DNA of 64,000 nt from Gemmatimonadota bacterium (GTDB lineage Bacteria; Gemmatimonadota; Gemmatimonadetes; Gemmatimonadales; Gemmatimonadaceae). The notes under the pieces are model-generated. The model searched no databases. It was not told where the DNA came from and saw nothing but the letters and a program-made list of their open reading frames with translations. The DNA lies in NCBI GenBank assembly GCA_020161135.1, contig JAIUOB010000002.1, positions 744,001-808,000 of the forward strand, in the 5' to 3' direction. This document shows positions 7,739 to 16,397 of this stretch, piece after piece. Within the stretch, counting starts at the first letter, position 1. Each line of letters begins with the position of its first letter. Both the position numbers and the translations under genes were made by a program.

Positions 7739-9757
7739 TCAGCTCGACACGGCGACGGCCGACGGCGGCACCTGACGCGGCACCGACGCCCGCACGGCTC
7801 GACGCGACGTGCGCGCCGTGGGCCACGCGCTCACCACCGCGCCCAGCGCCACCACGAGCCCGCCGAACCAGATCCACGGCACGAACGGCTCGAGGATCAC
7901 CTTGACCGTCGCACTCTGCCCGTCGGGGGTGAACGCCATGAGGTTCATGTACACGTCACCCTGCGGACGGCTGCGCACCGCCGGCGTGGGCACGGGCTGA
8001 TCCTGCGAGCGATAGAAGTTCATGCGCGGATCGACGAGGCCGATGACCTTGCCGCCCTTGATGAGCTCCACGTCCGCGCCCACGACCTGCCGCTGCGGCT
8101 CCTCCTTGCCCCACAGCCCCTTGAGGCGCACCGACAGCGTGCCGTCGATGTCCATCGTCTGGCCGGGCTTGAGGGTGCCTTCGCGCTCGACCTTGCCGCT
8201 CGAGCTGGCCGTCACCGCCGCCGCGACCATGAGAATGCCGAGGTGCGCGAGATAGCCGCCGTAGCGCCGCTGGTTGGCCGCCACGAGCCGCCCGAGCGCC
8301 ACCGGCGCCGATTCGCCGTGCGCCTTGCGCCGCGCGAGCACGCCCACGCCGTACTCGCGCAGGTTGCACACCACCGCGAACGCCACGAAGGCGTACGACG
8401 CCACCGCATACACATCACGCGAACCGAACGCGACCACCGCAATGGCCACCAGCACCGCCACCGCGAGCGGCGGCAGCAGCGCCTGCTTCACCTGCGCGTT
8501 GCTCGCGGCCTTCCACGGCAGCGACGGCCCCACTCCCATGAGGAAGATGAGCGCCACGCAGATCGGGATCGACATGCGGTTGAAGAACGGCCCGCCCACG
8601 CTCACCTTCGCGCCCGTCGCCGCCTCGGCCACCAGCGGATAGAGCGTCCCGAGGATCACCACCAGCGTGAAGCCGGTGAGGAACAGGTTGTTGAAGAGGA
8701 ACACCGTCTCGCGCGACGCCATGGCGTCGAGGCGCCCCTCGCTGCGCAAGCCGGCGCTGTTTCCCGCCACCAGCACGAGGCTCACGATGAGGCACAGCGC
8801 GATGAACGCGAGGAAGTAGTAGCCGATCGTGCCGGTGGTGAAGGCGTGCACACTCGAGATGATGCCGCTGCGCGTGAGGAACGTGCCGAGGATCGTGAGC
8901 AGGAACGTGCCCACGATGAGGTTGACGTTCCACAGCTTCAGCATGCCGCGCCGCTCCTGCACCATGACCGAGTGCAGGAACGCGGTGGCCGTGAGCCACG
9001 GCATGAACGACGCGTTCTCGACGGGATCCCAGGCCCAGTAGCCGCCCCAGCCGAGCACTTCGTAGCTCCACCACATGCCGGCGATGATCGCGAGCGACAG
9101 GAACGCCCACGCGCTCAGCGTCCAGCGACGCGTGAGCCGGATCCAGTCGTCCTTGTGCACCTCACCCGACAGCAGCGCGCCCACCGCGAAGGCGAACGGC
9201 ACCGTCATCCCCACATAGCCCAGGTACAGCAGCGGCGGATGCACCGCCATGAGGATGTGGTTCTGCAGCAGCGGATTGGGCCCGGGACCATCGGGCGGCA
9301 CCGGGTTCACCAGGTGCCACGGATTGGCGGGCCCCACCAGCAGGATGAAGAAGAAGAGCGACACCGTGGTGAGCGCGACGGCGCTCCACGGCACGAGGCC
9401 ACCCGCGCGATGCCGGTTCGTGTACACCACGATGGCCGCGTACAGCGTGAGCACCCACCCCCAGAAGAGGATGGACCCCTCGAGCGCGCCCCACAGCGAA
9501 ATGACCGTGAACAGCAGGGGCGTGCTGCGGCTCCCCACCTGGGCCACGTAGCCCACGCTGAAATCGTGCGTGACCAGCGCGTACAGCATCGCCCCGGTGG
9601 ACACGCTGAGCAGCGCGAAGTTCACGTACACCGCCTGCAGCCCGCTCGTGACCCAGGCGCTGCGCTGCTTCGTGATGCCGACGACCAGCGCCACCAGCCC
9701 GTAGATCGCGATGCCGAGTGCGACCCACGTGGCCACCAGCCCGAGGATGCGCGTCAC
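7739..9757 (-). CDS. ccmF: Heme lyase CcmF
   Basis: 672 residues with about 14-15 transmembrane helices. The tryptophan-rich heme-handling motif is WGGYWAWDPVENASFMPW, preceded by WWSYEVLGW, and conserved periplasmic histidines are present (HPPLLYLGYVG, SVHAFTTG). CcmF with CcmH transfers heme from holo-CcmE to the CxxCH cysteines of apocytochromes. The start is GTG 9757, one base after the ccmE stop. Length and order match the family. Given the more than 40 CxxCH sites encoded immediately downstream, the demand for this enzyme is obvious. Confidence 0.96.
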   Translation of the reverse strand: MTRILGLVATWVALGIAIYGLVALVVGITKQRSAWVTSGLQAVYVNFALLSVSTGAMLYALVTHDFSVGYVAQVGSRSTPLLFTVISLWGALEGSILFWGWVLTLYAAIVVYTNRHRAGGLVPWSAVALTTVSLFFFILLVGPANPWHLVNPVPPDGPGPNPLLQNHILMAVHPPLLYLGYVGMTVPFAFAVGALLSGEVHKDDWIRLTRRWTLSAWAFLSLAIIAGMWWSYEVLGWGGYWAWDPVENASFMPWLTATAFLHSVMVQERRGMLKLWNVNLIVGTFLLTILGTFLTRSGIISSVHAFTTGTIGYYFLAFIALCLIVSLVLVAGNSAGLRSEGRLDAMASRETVFLFNNLFLTGFTLVVILGTLYPLVAEAATGAKVSVGGPFFNRMSIPICVALIFLMGVGPSLPWKAASNAQVKQALLPPLAVAVLVAIAVVAFGSRDVYAVASYAFVAFAVVCNLREYGVGVLARRKAHGESAPVALGRLVAANQRRYGGYLAHLGILMVAAAVTASSSGKVEREGTLKPGQTMDIDGTLSVRLKGLWGKEEPQRQVVGADVELIKGGKVIGLVDPRMNFYRSQDQPVPTPAVRSRPQGDVYMNLMAFTPDGQSATVKVILEPFVPWIWFGGLVVALGAVVSAWPTARTSRRAVRASVPRQVPPSAVAVSS

Positions 9758-9758
9758 G

Positions 9759-10265
9759 TCAGCTCCGGATGAGCGACTTGTCGAGGCGCGCGGGGTGCTG
9801 CCCCTCGCCCTCGGTGGGTGCGCGATACTCGTTGGAGTGCTTCACCATGAGGCTCTTGCTGTCGAAGGTGCCGTTGCGCCCGAGCTTCCCCTCGACCACC
9901 ACGCCGATGCCGGCGCGGAACATCTGCGGCGGCGCGCCGCTGCTCTGCACGGCGACTTCCTTGGTGCCATCGGTGACGCGGAAGGCGAGGTGCAGCGTTT
10001 CCGCGTTCCATTGCACCGAGCCCGGCACCACCTGTCCGCCGAGGCGCACGGGCCGGCCGACCACACCGTCGCCCTTGGCCACCAACTCGGTGGGGGTGAG
10101 GAAGTACACGAGGTTCTCCTCGACGCCGCCGTACGCGAGGTACGCGAAGGCGCCCACCAGCGCCACCACCGCGCCGATGATGAGCGGCCGACGCGACGAC
10201 CGACGGGACGATTCCGGCGTGGGCATGTCCGACGCCGCCTGACCCAGCTCCTGCTGTGATGCCAT
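9759..10265 (-). CDS. ccmE: Periplasmic heme chaperone CcmE
   Basis: 168 residues. A basic N-terminus leads into one transmembrane anchor (IIGAVVALVGAFAYLAY) and then the OB-fold domain. The heme-binding motif VKHSNEYRAP contains the histidine that forms the covalent bond to heme (family pattern H-x-x-x-Y). It receives heme from CcmABCD and passes it to CcmF/H. It lies between ccmD (6 bp) and ccmF (1 bp). The ATG is at 10265; an internal ATG at residue 14 is possible. Confidence 0.95.
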   Translation of the reverse strand: MASQQELGQAASDMPTPESSRRSSRRPLIIGAVVALVGAFAYLAYGGVEENLVYFLTPTELVAKGDGVVGRPVRLGGQVVPGSVQWNAETLHLAFRVTDGTKEVAVQSSGAPPQMFRAGIGVVVEGKLGRNGTFDSKSLMVKHSNEYRAPTEGEGQHPARLDKSLIRS

Positions 10266-10271
10266 CGCCTG

Positions 10272-10409
10272 CTACCTCGATTCGGGAGTCCCCGCGCGCG
10301 ACGCCTTCACGACGCGGCGGAGATAGAGGGCATAACCACCGAGCACCACCCACGTGACCGCATACGCCGCAATCACGTACGACCACACGTCCTGCGCCAT
10401 GCCGTTCAT
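10272..10409 (-). CDS. ccmD: Heme exporter small subunit CcmD
   Basis: A 45-residue protein translated by hand from the gap between ccmC and ccmE. It starts MNGMAQDVWSYVIAAYAVTW, continues as one transmembrane helix (VVLGGYALYL) and ends in a short basic tail. This is the expected size and topology of CcmD, the peptide that helps release holo-CcmE from CcmABC. Start ATG 10409 overlaps the ccmC stop as ATGA; an ATG three codons later is the alternative. Sequence conservation in this family is weak, so the call rests on position, size and topology. Confidence 0.85.
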   Translation of the reverse strand: MNGMAQDVWSYVIAAYAVTWVVLGGYALYLRRVVKASRAGTPESR

Positions 10410-11167
10410 GCGCCACGCCTCCGGGCAAGTGCCGCTTCGTCCTCACGCATCTCACGCACCCGCTCCGCCACCAGCGCGCGATAGCGGTGCGCCACGAACA
10501 CCACCAGCGCCACGAGGAACGCGATCGCATTCACCCGCAGCCCCCACGTGTACGTCGGGTCGAGCGTCCCCGGCGACGACTGCGGCTGGTGCAGCGTGCG
10601 CCACCACTTCACCGACATGTACACGATGGGCACGTTGAGCGCGCCGAGGATCCCCACCGCCGCGCTCCAGCGGGCGCGCCGCTCGGGGTCGTCGGTGAGC
10701 CCGCGCAGCGCCAGATACCCCACATAGACGAGGAAGAGCACCGCCGTTGATGTCAGGCGCGCATCCCACGTCCACCACACGCCCCAGGTGGGACGGCCCC
10801 AGATGGAGCCGAGCGCCAGCGTCAGCCCGGTGAGCACGGCGCCCGCCTCGGCGCCGGCGGCGGCCATGAGGTCGAATCGCTCGTCGCGCTTGATGAGGTA
10901 GCGCACGCTCTGGATGAGCACCCATAGGAAGGCGAGGAACGCATTCCACGCCGCCGGCACGTGCACATACATGATCTTCTGCAGGTGCCCCATGTCGCGG
11001 TCGGGCACCGAGAGCGCCACGAACACGGCCTGCGAGACCAGCAGCAGCACCGGAGTGGCCCAGGAGAGCACCGTGAGCCACGGCGCCGGCGCGGGCAGCG
11101 TCAGCGTTCCCGCTGCCACGGCACGGCTTCCCGCCGCGACGGTCGGTCGCAAAGTCGACTCGGACAT
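10406..11167 (-). CDS. ccmC: Heme exporter/handling protein CcmC
   Basis: 253 residues and about six transmembrane helices. It carries the heme-handling signature WGRPTWGVWWTWDARLTS and the flanking histidines in HLQKIMYVHVPAAW and KWWRTLHQPQS. CcmC presents heme to CcmE at the periplasmic face. It lies 8 bp after ccmB and overlaps ccmD. The N-terminus (about 25 residues before the first helix) is slightly long for the family. Confidence 0.95.
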   Translation of the reverse strand: MSESTLRPTVAAGSRAVAAGTLTLPAPAPWLTVLSWATPVLLLVSQAVFVALSVPDRDMGHLQKIMYVHVPAAWNAFLAFLWVLIQSVRYLIKRDERFDLMAAAGAEAGAVLTGLTLALGSIWGRPTWGVWWTWDARLTSTAVLFLVYVGYLALRGLTDDPERRARWSAAVGILGALNVPIVYMSVKWWRTLHQPQSSPGTLDPTYTWGLRVNAIAFLVALVVFVAHRYRALVAERVREMREDEAALARRRGA

Positions 11168-11175
11168 CGTGCCTG

Positions 11176-11892
11176 CTACCCCTCCATGACGTATGGGAAC
11201 GCCCAGGTGGCGCCCACCAGAAAGATGACGTCGAACGCAGCCAGCAGTCGGATCCAGGCGCGGCTGTCCCCCATCACATCGCCCACCAGCAGCGCCCCCG
11301 TGGCGCCGCTGGCCGACAGCAGCAGCGGCACCAGCATGGGAAAGAGCAGCAGCGGCAGCAGCACCTCACGCGACCGGCTCCGGCTGGCCATGGCCGCATA
11401 GACCGTCCCGAGCGTGACGAACCCGACCGTACCCAGCACCAGCACCAGCAGGATGCGGGCCCACATCTCGGGGAAGGCCACGTGGTACAGCACCGCCGTC
11501 AGCGGAAGCGTCACCGCCTCCATCAGGAAGATGAAGGCGAGGTTGGCCAGCACCTTGCCGGCAAAGATCGTCCACCGCTCCCCGGGATAGAGGAGGAGCT
11601 GCTCCAGCGCCCCGGCCTCGAGCTCGAGCTGGTACGACCGGTTGAAGGCCAGCACCCCGCTGAACAGGATGGTCAGCCACAGCACCCCGGCCGCCGCATT
11701 CTGCAGCCCCTCGGCGTCGGGGCCGAGGGCGAAGCCGAAGAAGAGCAGGATGAGCGCCGCCATGGCCACGACGCTGTTGAAGTTGGCCTTGGTGCGCCGT
11801 TCGGCCATGAGGTCCTTCTGGGCCACAGCGAGCACACGCCGGAGATCGGCGCGCCACGGAGAGACGGTGGGGCGGATGGCGGAGGCGCTCAT
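11176..11892 (-). CDS. ccmB: Heme exporter ABC permease CcmB
   Basis: 238 residues with six hydrophobic helices. Characteristic stretches are QKDLMAERRTK, GVLWLTILFSGVLAFNRSY and EAGALEQLLLYP, and the protein keeps the usual CcmB length of about 220-240. It pairs with the ATPase CcmA, whose gene overlaps by ATGA at 11889-11892. The complex powers release of holo-CcmE. Confidence 0.95.
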   Translation of the reverse strand: MSASAIRPTVSPWRADLRRVLAVAQKDLMAERRTKANFNSVVAMAALILLFFGFALGPDAEGLQNAAAGVLWLTILFSGVLAFNRSYQLELEAGALEQLLLYPGERWTIFAGKVLANLAFIFLMEAVTLPLTAVLYHVAFPEMWARILLVLVLGTVGFVTLGTVYAAMASRSRSREVLLPLLLFPMLVPLLLSASGATGALLVGDVMGDSRAWIRLLAAFDVIFLVGATWAFPYVMEG

Positions 11893-12608
11893 CGCGGGTG
11901 CCCGCCCGCGCGGCCATTGCGCACCGAGTCGATGGGAACGACCACCGGGTCGGGCGTCTCATCGGCGCTGTCGTCCACCAGCACGCCGTCTTCCATGAGC
12001 AGCGTCCGGTCGGGGAGCGCGCCGGCGCGCGCGATGTCGTGCGCCACCAGCACCACCGTGCCCCCGCGGTCGCGAGTCTCCCGGATGAGCGTGTTCACCA
12101 GCTCGGTGCCTTCGGCGTCGAGCGAGTTGTAGGGCTCGTCGAGGAGCAGCACCGACGGCTGCCGCAGCAGCAGGCGGGCGATGCTGAGGCGCCGCTGCAT
12201 GCCGCTCGACATGGTCCGCGCGAGCGTGTGCTCCTCGCGCCCCAGCCCCACCCGGTCGAGCGCGCGGCGCAGCGCCAGCGGCTCGCTGTCGCTGCCCAGC
12301 ATCTTCGCGGCGAAGGTGAGGTTCTCGAGCGCCGACAGGTCGCCGTACACGCCGGGTTCGGTGGAGAGCAACGCGACGATCTCGCGCACCGCTTCCGGAC
12401 CGCGCACCGCGTCGAGCCCGTGCACGCGGACGCTGCCGCGCGTGGGGCGGATGGCCGTGGCGACGACCCGGAGCAGCGTGCTCTTCCCGCTGCCGTTGTG
12501 CCCCAGCAGCGCCAACACCTCACCCTGCGGCACGGCCAGTGACACGCCACGCAACGCCCAGCGCCGGCCGAACCGGTGGGCGACATCGTGCAGGGCAATG
12601 GCAGTCAC
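11889..12608 (-). CDS. ccmA: Heme exporter ATP-binding protein CcmA
   Basis: 239 residues, an ABC ATPase with Walker A GHNGSGKST, signature SSGMQRRLSIARLLL, Walker B VLLLDEPYNSLD and H-loop VLVAHD. It starts with GTG 12608 and has no convincing Shine-Dalgarno. It is the first gene of the eight-gene ccm operon. The C-terminal tail of about 30 residues after the ATPase fold is not recognised. The promoter should lie in 12609-12700; a TATAG-like string (minus strand, about 12655-12666) is too weak to call. Confidence 0.93.
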   Translation of the reverse strand: MTAIALHDVAHRFGRRWALRGVSLAVPQGEVLALLGHNGSGKSTLLRVVATAIRPTRGSVRVHGLDAVRGPEAVREIVALLSTEPGVYGDLSALENLTFAAKMLGSDSEPLALRRALDRVGLGREEHTLARTMSSGMQRRLSIARLLLRQPSVLLLDEPYNSLDAEGTELVNTLIRETRDRGGTVVLVAHDIARAGALPDRTLLMEDGVLVDDSADETPDPVVVPIDSVRNGRAGGHPR

Positions 12609-12774
12609 GTGGGCGGGATACGAGAGGGAGCGTCGGCGAACGAGGGGGTGGCTGGGCTATAGTTAGAGGATGCGTCGGAGAGTGTCTATCGGCGTTCTCC
12701 GGACGAAGACATCCGGATTCCCGCGATAGCGCCCCCGCGTGCGCGGCATCTGATTGGTGCCCAAAGGGCCCAAA

Positions 12775-12800
12775 GGGGTCAGGACAATTGCTCTGACCCC
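12775..12800. repeat. 26-bp near-palindrome GGGGTCAG..CTGACCCC
   Basis: The arms GGGGTCAG and CTGACCCC flank the centre GACAATTGCT, so the whole unit is palindromic except at two positions. A second copy, perfect over 22 bp, is at 28071-28092. The element lies in the divergent region between ccmA and the zinc-ribbon gene. It has no T-run, so it is not a standard intrinsic terminator. It looks like a dispersed palindromic (REP-like) element. Confidence 0.75.
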
Positions 12801-12841
12801 AACGCGCCAGACACGCCTCTTCTCTTCCCGACCGGCCACCG

Positions 12842-13618
12842 ATGAGCACCTGTCCCTCCTGCGGCACCAAGTCCTCCGGCAAGTTCTGCAGCAACTGCGG
12901 CGTGTCCCTGGGCGGCGGCGTCTGCCGCGGCTGTCAGGCCCCGCTGGCCACCGGCGCGCGCTTCTGCAATGAGTGTGGCACCCTCGTCGGGGCGCAGGCG
13001 GGCGAGTCGGTCGGCGCAGGGAACGCACCCGCCACGCCGGCAACCTGGATCCCCTGGACCATCGCGGCCGCGTGCGTGGTGGGCGTCGTGTCGTTCATGG
13101 TCGCGCGTAGCACCACAGAGCCAGCAGCCGCCACGGATAGCGCCAGTGCCGGCGTGGTGGCGCCTTTCGCGTCTGGTGGTGGCGCGGCGCCGGACATCAG
13201 CAACATGTCCCCCCGCGAACGCGCCGGCCGCCTCTACGACCGCATCATGCGCTACGTGGAGCAGGGGAAGACCGACAGCATCCAGTTCTTCGCCCCCATG
13301 GCGCTGGGCAGTTACGAAGCGCTCGGGGCCGAGCTCGACCTCGACGCGCGGTACGACTACGGGCGGGTGGCCATGGAAGTGGGGAGCCCCGAGATCGCCA
13401 GGGCGCAGGCCGACACCATCCTCGCCCAGGCGCCCACGCACCTGCTGGGGCTGGCGCTCGCGGCCCGCACGGCGGAGCAAGGGGGGCGCAAGGCCGACGC
13501 CACCAGGTTCTGGGCGCGCTTCCGTGAGGCGCGGACGGCCGAACTGGCCAAGAATCTCCCGGAGTACCAGGCGCACGCCAGCGACATCACGCGCGCCACG
13601 GAACTGGCCGGCAAGTAG
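12842..13618 (+). CDS. Zinc-ribbon, single-pass membrane protein with TPR-like C-terminus
   Basis: 258 residues. The N-terminus holds two or more zinc-ribbon motifs (CPSCGTK..FCSNCG, CRGCQ..FCNECG) within residues 1-50. One transmembrane helix follows (IPWTIAAACVVGVVSFMVA, about 63-83), then a low-complexity linker. The C-terminal half is helical (residues 120-258), with RYDYGRVAMEVGSPEIARAQADTILAQ resembling a tetratricopeptide pair. The cytoplasmic ribbon/external helical topology is inferred. Its partner is unknown. It is the first gene to the right of the divergent region shared with ccmA, which hints at but does not prove a link to cytochrome assembly. Confidence 0.8.
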   Translation: MSTCPSCGTKSSGKFCSNCGVSLGGGVCRGCQAPLATGARFCNECGTLVGAQAGESVGAGNAPATPATWIPWTIAAACVVGVVSFMVARSTTEPAAATDSASAGVVAPFASGGGAAPDISNMSPRERAGRLYDRIMRYVEQGKTDSIQFFAPMALGSYEALGAELDLDARYDYGRVAMEVGSPEIARAQADTILAQAPTHLLGLALAARTAEQGGRKADATRFWARFREARTAELAKNLPEYQAHASDITRATELAGK

Positions 13619-13759
13619 CCGGTCGCACGACCGGCGCGGGGTGGGGACAGGACGGATTGGTCGGGGATAGTCTGTTTGCGCCAGTGCGGTCCGGGGTGCA
13701 GCATCTGGGAGTGACACTCCCCCCCTGCTCCCCTCTGCCAGGCTCAGGAGCCCTGCCTC

Positions 13760-15040
13760 ATGTCGGTCGATCTTCCCACCCCCGATGCCGCGCTCGTCAC
13801 CCGCATGGTGGCCGGCGATGAATCCGCGCTGAAGGCGCTCTACATCCAGTTGTACGACGCCCTGTGCGGCGCCGCGGCCACCGCGCTCGGGCCGGACCTC
13901 GCACACTACCGCGGCCGGGTGGCCGAGAAGGCCATGCTGAGCGCGTGGCGCGCCCGTGACCGCTTCCAGAACCCCATCGCGGTCGCGGCCTACCTCGGCG
14001 AAGCCGTCCAGGCCGAAGTCGACGTACAGAAGCGCAAGCACGCGGCACTCCACCGCCGCGAAGGCGCCCCGCAGGCCACCGCCCACGTCACGGTGCCCAC
14101 CGCCGAGGAATCGGCCGAGTCGCTGGTCGCCTCCCTGCACGCGCAGGTCGATCACGACAAGGCGCGCGCGGAAGCCCACGAGGCCAAGAAGGCGCACGCG
14201 CGCGAGCACGTGCAGCGTGTCGGCGGCCGCCCGAAGTGGGTGGTGCCCACGATCATCGGCGCGGTCGCGGTGGTGGGCATCATCGCACTGCAGCGCTACG
14301 TGGAGGTCGCCGGTGCCGACGCGGCCGTCGATCGCGCCCTCAAGGGCGAGAATGTGCAGACGCTCTCCGCAGCCAAGGGCCAGCGCGGGTCGCTCGCCCT
14401 GCGCGACAGCACCAAGGTGCGCATCGGCAGCGACACGCGGCTGCGCATTCCCGAGCCGTTCGCGACGACACAGCGCGCCATCGGCCTCGATGGCACCGCG
14501 ACATTCACCGTCGCCCCCGCGACGGGTCCCGAGGCGTTGCTGTTCTCGGTGCGCACCGGCGACTACGCCGTGACGGGCGCGGCGGGTGGCGCCGTGTTCA
14601 CCGTGCGCCACTACGAAGGCGAAGACGCCGCGTACGTCGAGGTGGCCGAGGGCGCGGTGCAGGTGAAGAACCGCGCGCAGAAGGCCGAGCGCGAGCTCAA
14701 GGCCGGCGAGGCGCTGCGCCTCGCACCCGACGGCACGATGACGCCGCTCGAGGGCGTCGCGCGCGACGTGGCACTCGCGTGGGTGCGCGACAGCATCGTC
14801 TTCGACAACGCACCGCTCAAGACGGTCGTGCCGGAGCTCGTACGGTGGTTCAGCATGGACGCCGCGCTCGGCGACGAGGCGCTGGGTGATCGTCCCGTGT
14901 CGATGCGCGTGGCCCTCTCCAGCTCGGGCGACGCGACCAAGGCACTCACCGATGCGGCGAGCCTCGCGATCCAGTTCGGCAAGAACGACCGCATCGAGTT
15001 CATCGATGCGCCGGTCAAGCCCGACGCGAAGAAGAAGTAG
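13760..15040 (+). CDS. Sigma-70 region 2-like / FecR fusion protein
   Basis: 426 residues in three parts. Residues 1-105 (LVTRMVAGDESALKALYIQL, AEKAMLSAWRARDRF) read like region 2 of an ECF sigma factor but without an obvious region 4. A transmembrane helix lies at about 159-177 (WVVPTIIGAVAVVGIIAL). The C-terminal 240 residues show a FecR-type periplasmic fold (GTATFTVAPATG, FSVRTGDYAVTGAAGG, YVEVAEGAVQVKN, GEALRLAPDG) followed by a secretin/TonB-like short domain (NAPLKTVVPELVRWF). FecR proteins transmit signals from outer-membrane receptors to ECF sigma factors; here the cytoplasmic sensor part itself is sigma-like. No separate sigma gene is adjacent. Confidence 0.72.
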   Translation: MSVDLPTPDAALVTRMVAGDESALKALYIQLYDALCGAAATALGPDLAHYRGRVAEKAMLSAWRARDRFQNPIAVAAYLGEAVQAEVDVQKRKHAALHRREGAPQATAHVTVPTAEESAESLVASLHAQVDHDKARAEAHEAKKAHAREHVQRVGGRPKWVVPTIIGAVAVVGIIALQRYVEVAGADAAVDRALKGENVQTLSAAKGQRGSLALRDSTKVRIGSDTRLRIPEPFATTQRAIGLDGTATFTVAPATGPEALLFSVRTGDYAVTGAAGGAVFTVRHYEGEDAAYVEVAEGAVQVKNRAQKAERELKAGEALRLAPDGTMTPLEGVARDVALAWVRDSIVFDNAPLKTVVPELVRWFSMDAALGDEALGDRPVSMRVALSSSGDATKALTDAASLAIQFGKNDRIEFIDAPVKPDAKKK

Positions 15041-15051
15041 CGCGCGCGCGC

Positions 15052-16146
15052 CTACCGCACCCGCATGATCAACCCGTTGTGCGCCTTGATCACCCCGGCG
15101 CGCAGGATGTCGAGACCGTTGGTGAAGCAGTAGCGCCCCATCTGCTCGACCGTCATGAGCTCCCGGTAGCCGTGGTTCATCCAGTCGGCCATGAGGTTGT
15201 AGAAGGCGCGGGTGCGGAACTGGTTGCGTGGCGTGGTCATGACGACGTACCCGCCGGGCTTCACGAAGCGACGGTGCATGTCGATGCACAGCGGCTTGTG
15301 TTCATCGGGGAAGTGCTCGAGCAGCCCGATGGACACGACCACGTCGAACTCGGCGCCGTACGTGAGGTCGCGGATGTCCGCGACCTCGAAGTGGATGGGC
15401 ATCTCGTCGCGATACCAGGCGCGCGGATGTCCCGTCGTGGGGTCGACGCCGAGAAACGGATACTCGGTGGGAAACGCACCGAAGCGGTCGGTGGCGCAGA
15501 AGGCGTCGTAGTCCACGAGTACGATCTCGCCGCCCGGATACATGGCGGCGAGCTGCATCGCCTCGTAGCCATCGGCCGCGCCCAGGAACAGGATGCGCGG
15601 CTTCCGCACGTCGAGCCCCTGGAAGAGCGCGCGCTTGCCGCGCGGATCCCACACCGCGTCCTCGACGCGCATGATCTTGTTCCAGATGGCCAGGTGCGCG
15701 AGGTCGGCGAGTGCCTCCTGCGCCTCGTGCACATCCATGCGCGCCAGCGCCGCGCCGAACGCCGCCTTGGCCTGCTGCTGTGCGGCCGGCACGTCGGTGA
15801 GGAAGAAGCGATGGAACGACGTGTTGAACAGCCGCCAGCCATCGATGATGGGGAGCGGCGCATCGTGCGTGGCCTCGTACTCGCGTCGCGCACGCGACCA
15901 CTTCTCGGTGCGATAGGGCGTGCCGACATCGAGCGCCGTGAGTGCGCCCCAGTTGGTGGTGCTCACATCGCGAAAGAGGTCGGGCGGCTGCGTGCGCAGG
16001 TCGATGCGGTACTGCCCGGTGAGCTCGTGGAAGCCGGGCTCATGGCGTCGCGTGCGCGGCCGGCCCCAGGGGGTGCCGGTGGGGGCGGGGAAGGCGCGGC
16101 GCGAGGCGGGGGTGGGCGAAGCCTCGGGGGAGACGAGCGTGGCCAT
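15052..16146 (-). CDS. SAM-dependent class I methyltransferase
   Basis: 364 residues from ATG 16146; the longer frame needs a TTG start. A Rossmann SAM site is visible: motif I ILFLGAADGYEAMQLAAMYP, acidic end of strand 2 IVLVDYD, motif IV FDVVVSIGLLEHFPDEH and motif VI KPGGYVVMTTPRN. The N-terminal 130 residues are helical and unrecognised (WRLFNTSFHRFFLTDVP). The substrate is unknown. The gene converges on the FecR fusion gene with an 11-bp gap and is divergent from the outer-membrane protein gene at 16398. Confidence 0.82.
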   Translation of the reverse strand: MATLVSPEASPTPASRRAFPAPTGTPWGRPRTRRHEPGFHELTGQYRIDLRTQPPDLFRDVSTTNWGALTALDVGTPYRTEKWSRARREYEATHDAPLPIIDGWRLFNTSFHRFFLTDVPAAQQQAKAAFGAALARMDVHEAQEALADLAHLAIWNKIMRVEDAVWDPRGKRALFQGLDVRKPRILFLGAADGYEAMQLAAMYPGGEIVLVDYDAFCATDRFGAFPTEYPFLGVDPTTGHPRAWYRDEMPIHFEVADIRDLTYGAEFDVVVSIGLLEHFPDEHKPLCIDMHRRFVKPGGYVVMTTPRNQFRTRAFYNLMADWMNHGYRELMTVEQMGRYCFTNGLDILRAGVIKAHNGLIMRVR

Positions 16147-16397
16147 GGAGGGAAGGCCCAAAGGGGAGAGTCGGCGGGGTCGCCCCGCCGCCTCGTGAGA
16201 ATGCGACGGGGGCGGGCCGTCGCGCCAGCGCCTTCACGCGTTTCGTCCCGGCCTTGAAGCCGCACCGAACGATCGTGAATGCGCGTACGTTATCCGGCTG
16301 GCCCGCTCGCTGTTATCTGACTGTCAGGTTGGCGTCCGGCCCTCGCTGCCTTGGTGGAATCCCGCCCGGGCGCGATGCCCCCTCCCCGACATTCAGC

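Noticed and set aside
8243..9772. Plus-strand ORF of about 509 codons opposite ccmF
   Set aside because: The translation is charged and repetitive without any domain; ccmF on the other strand is unambiguous.
12655..12666. TATAG-like -10 box for the ccm operon
   Set aside because: Weak match with no -35 partner; such strings arise by chance, so it is not listed as a promoter.
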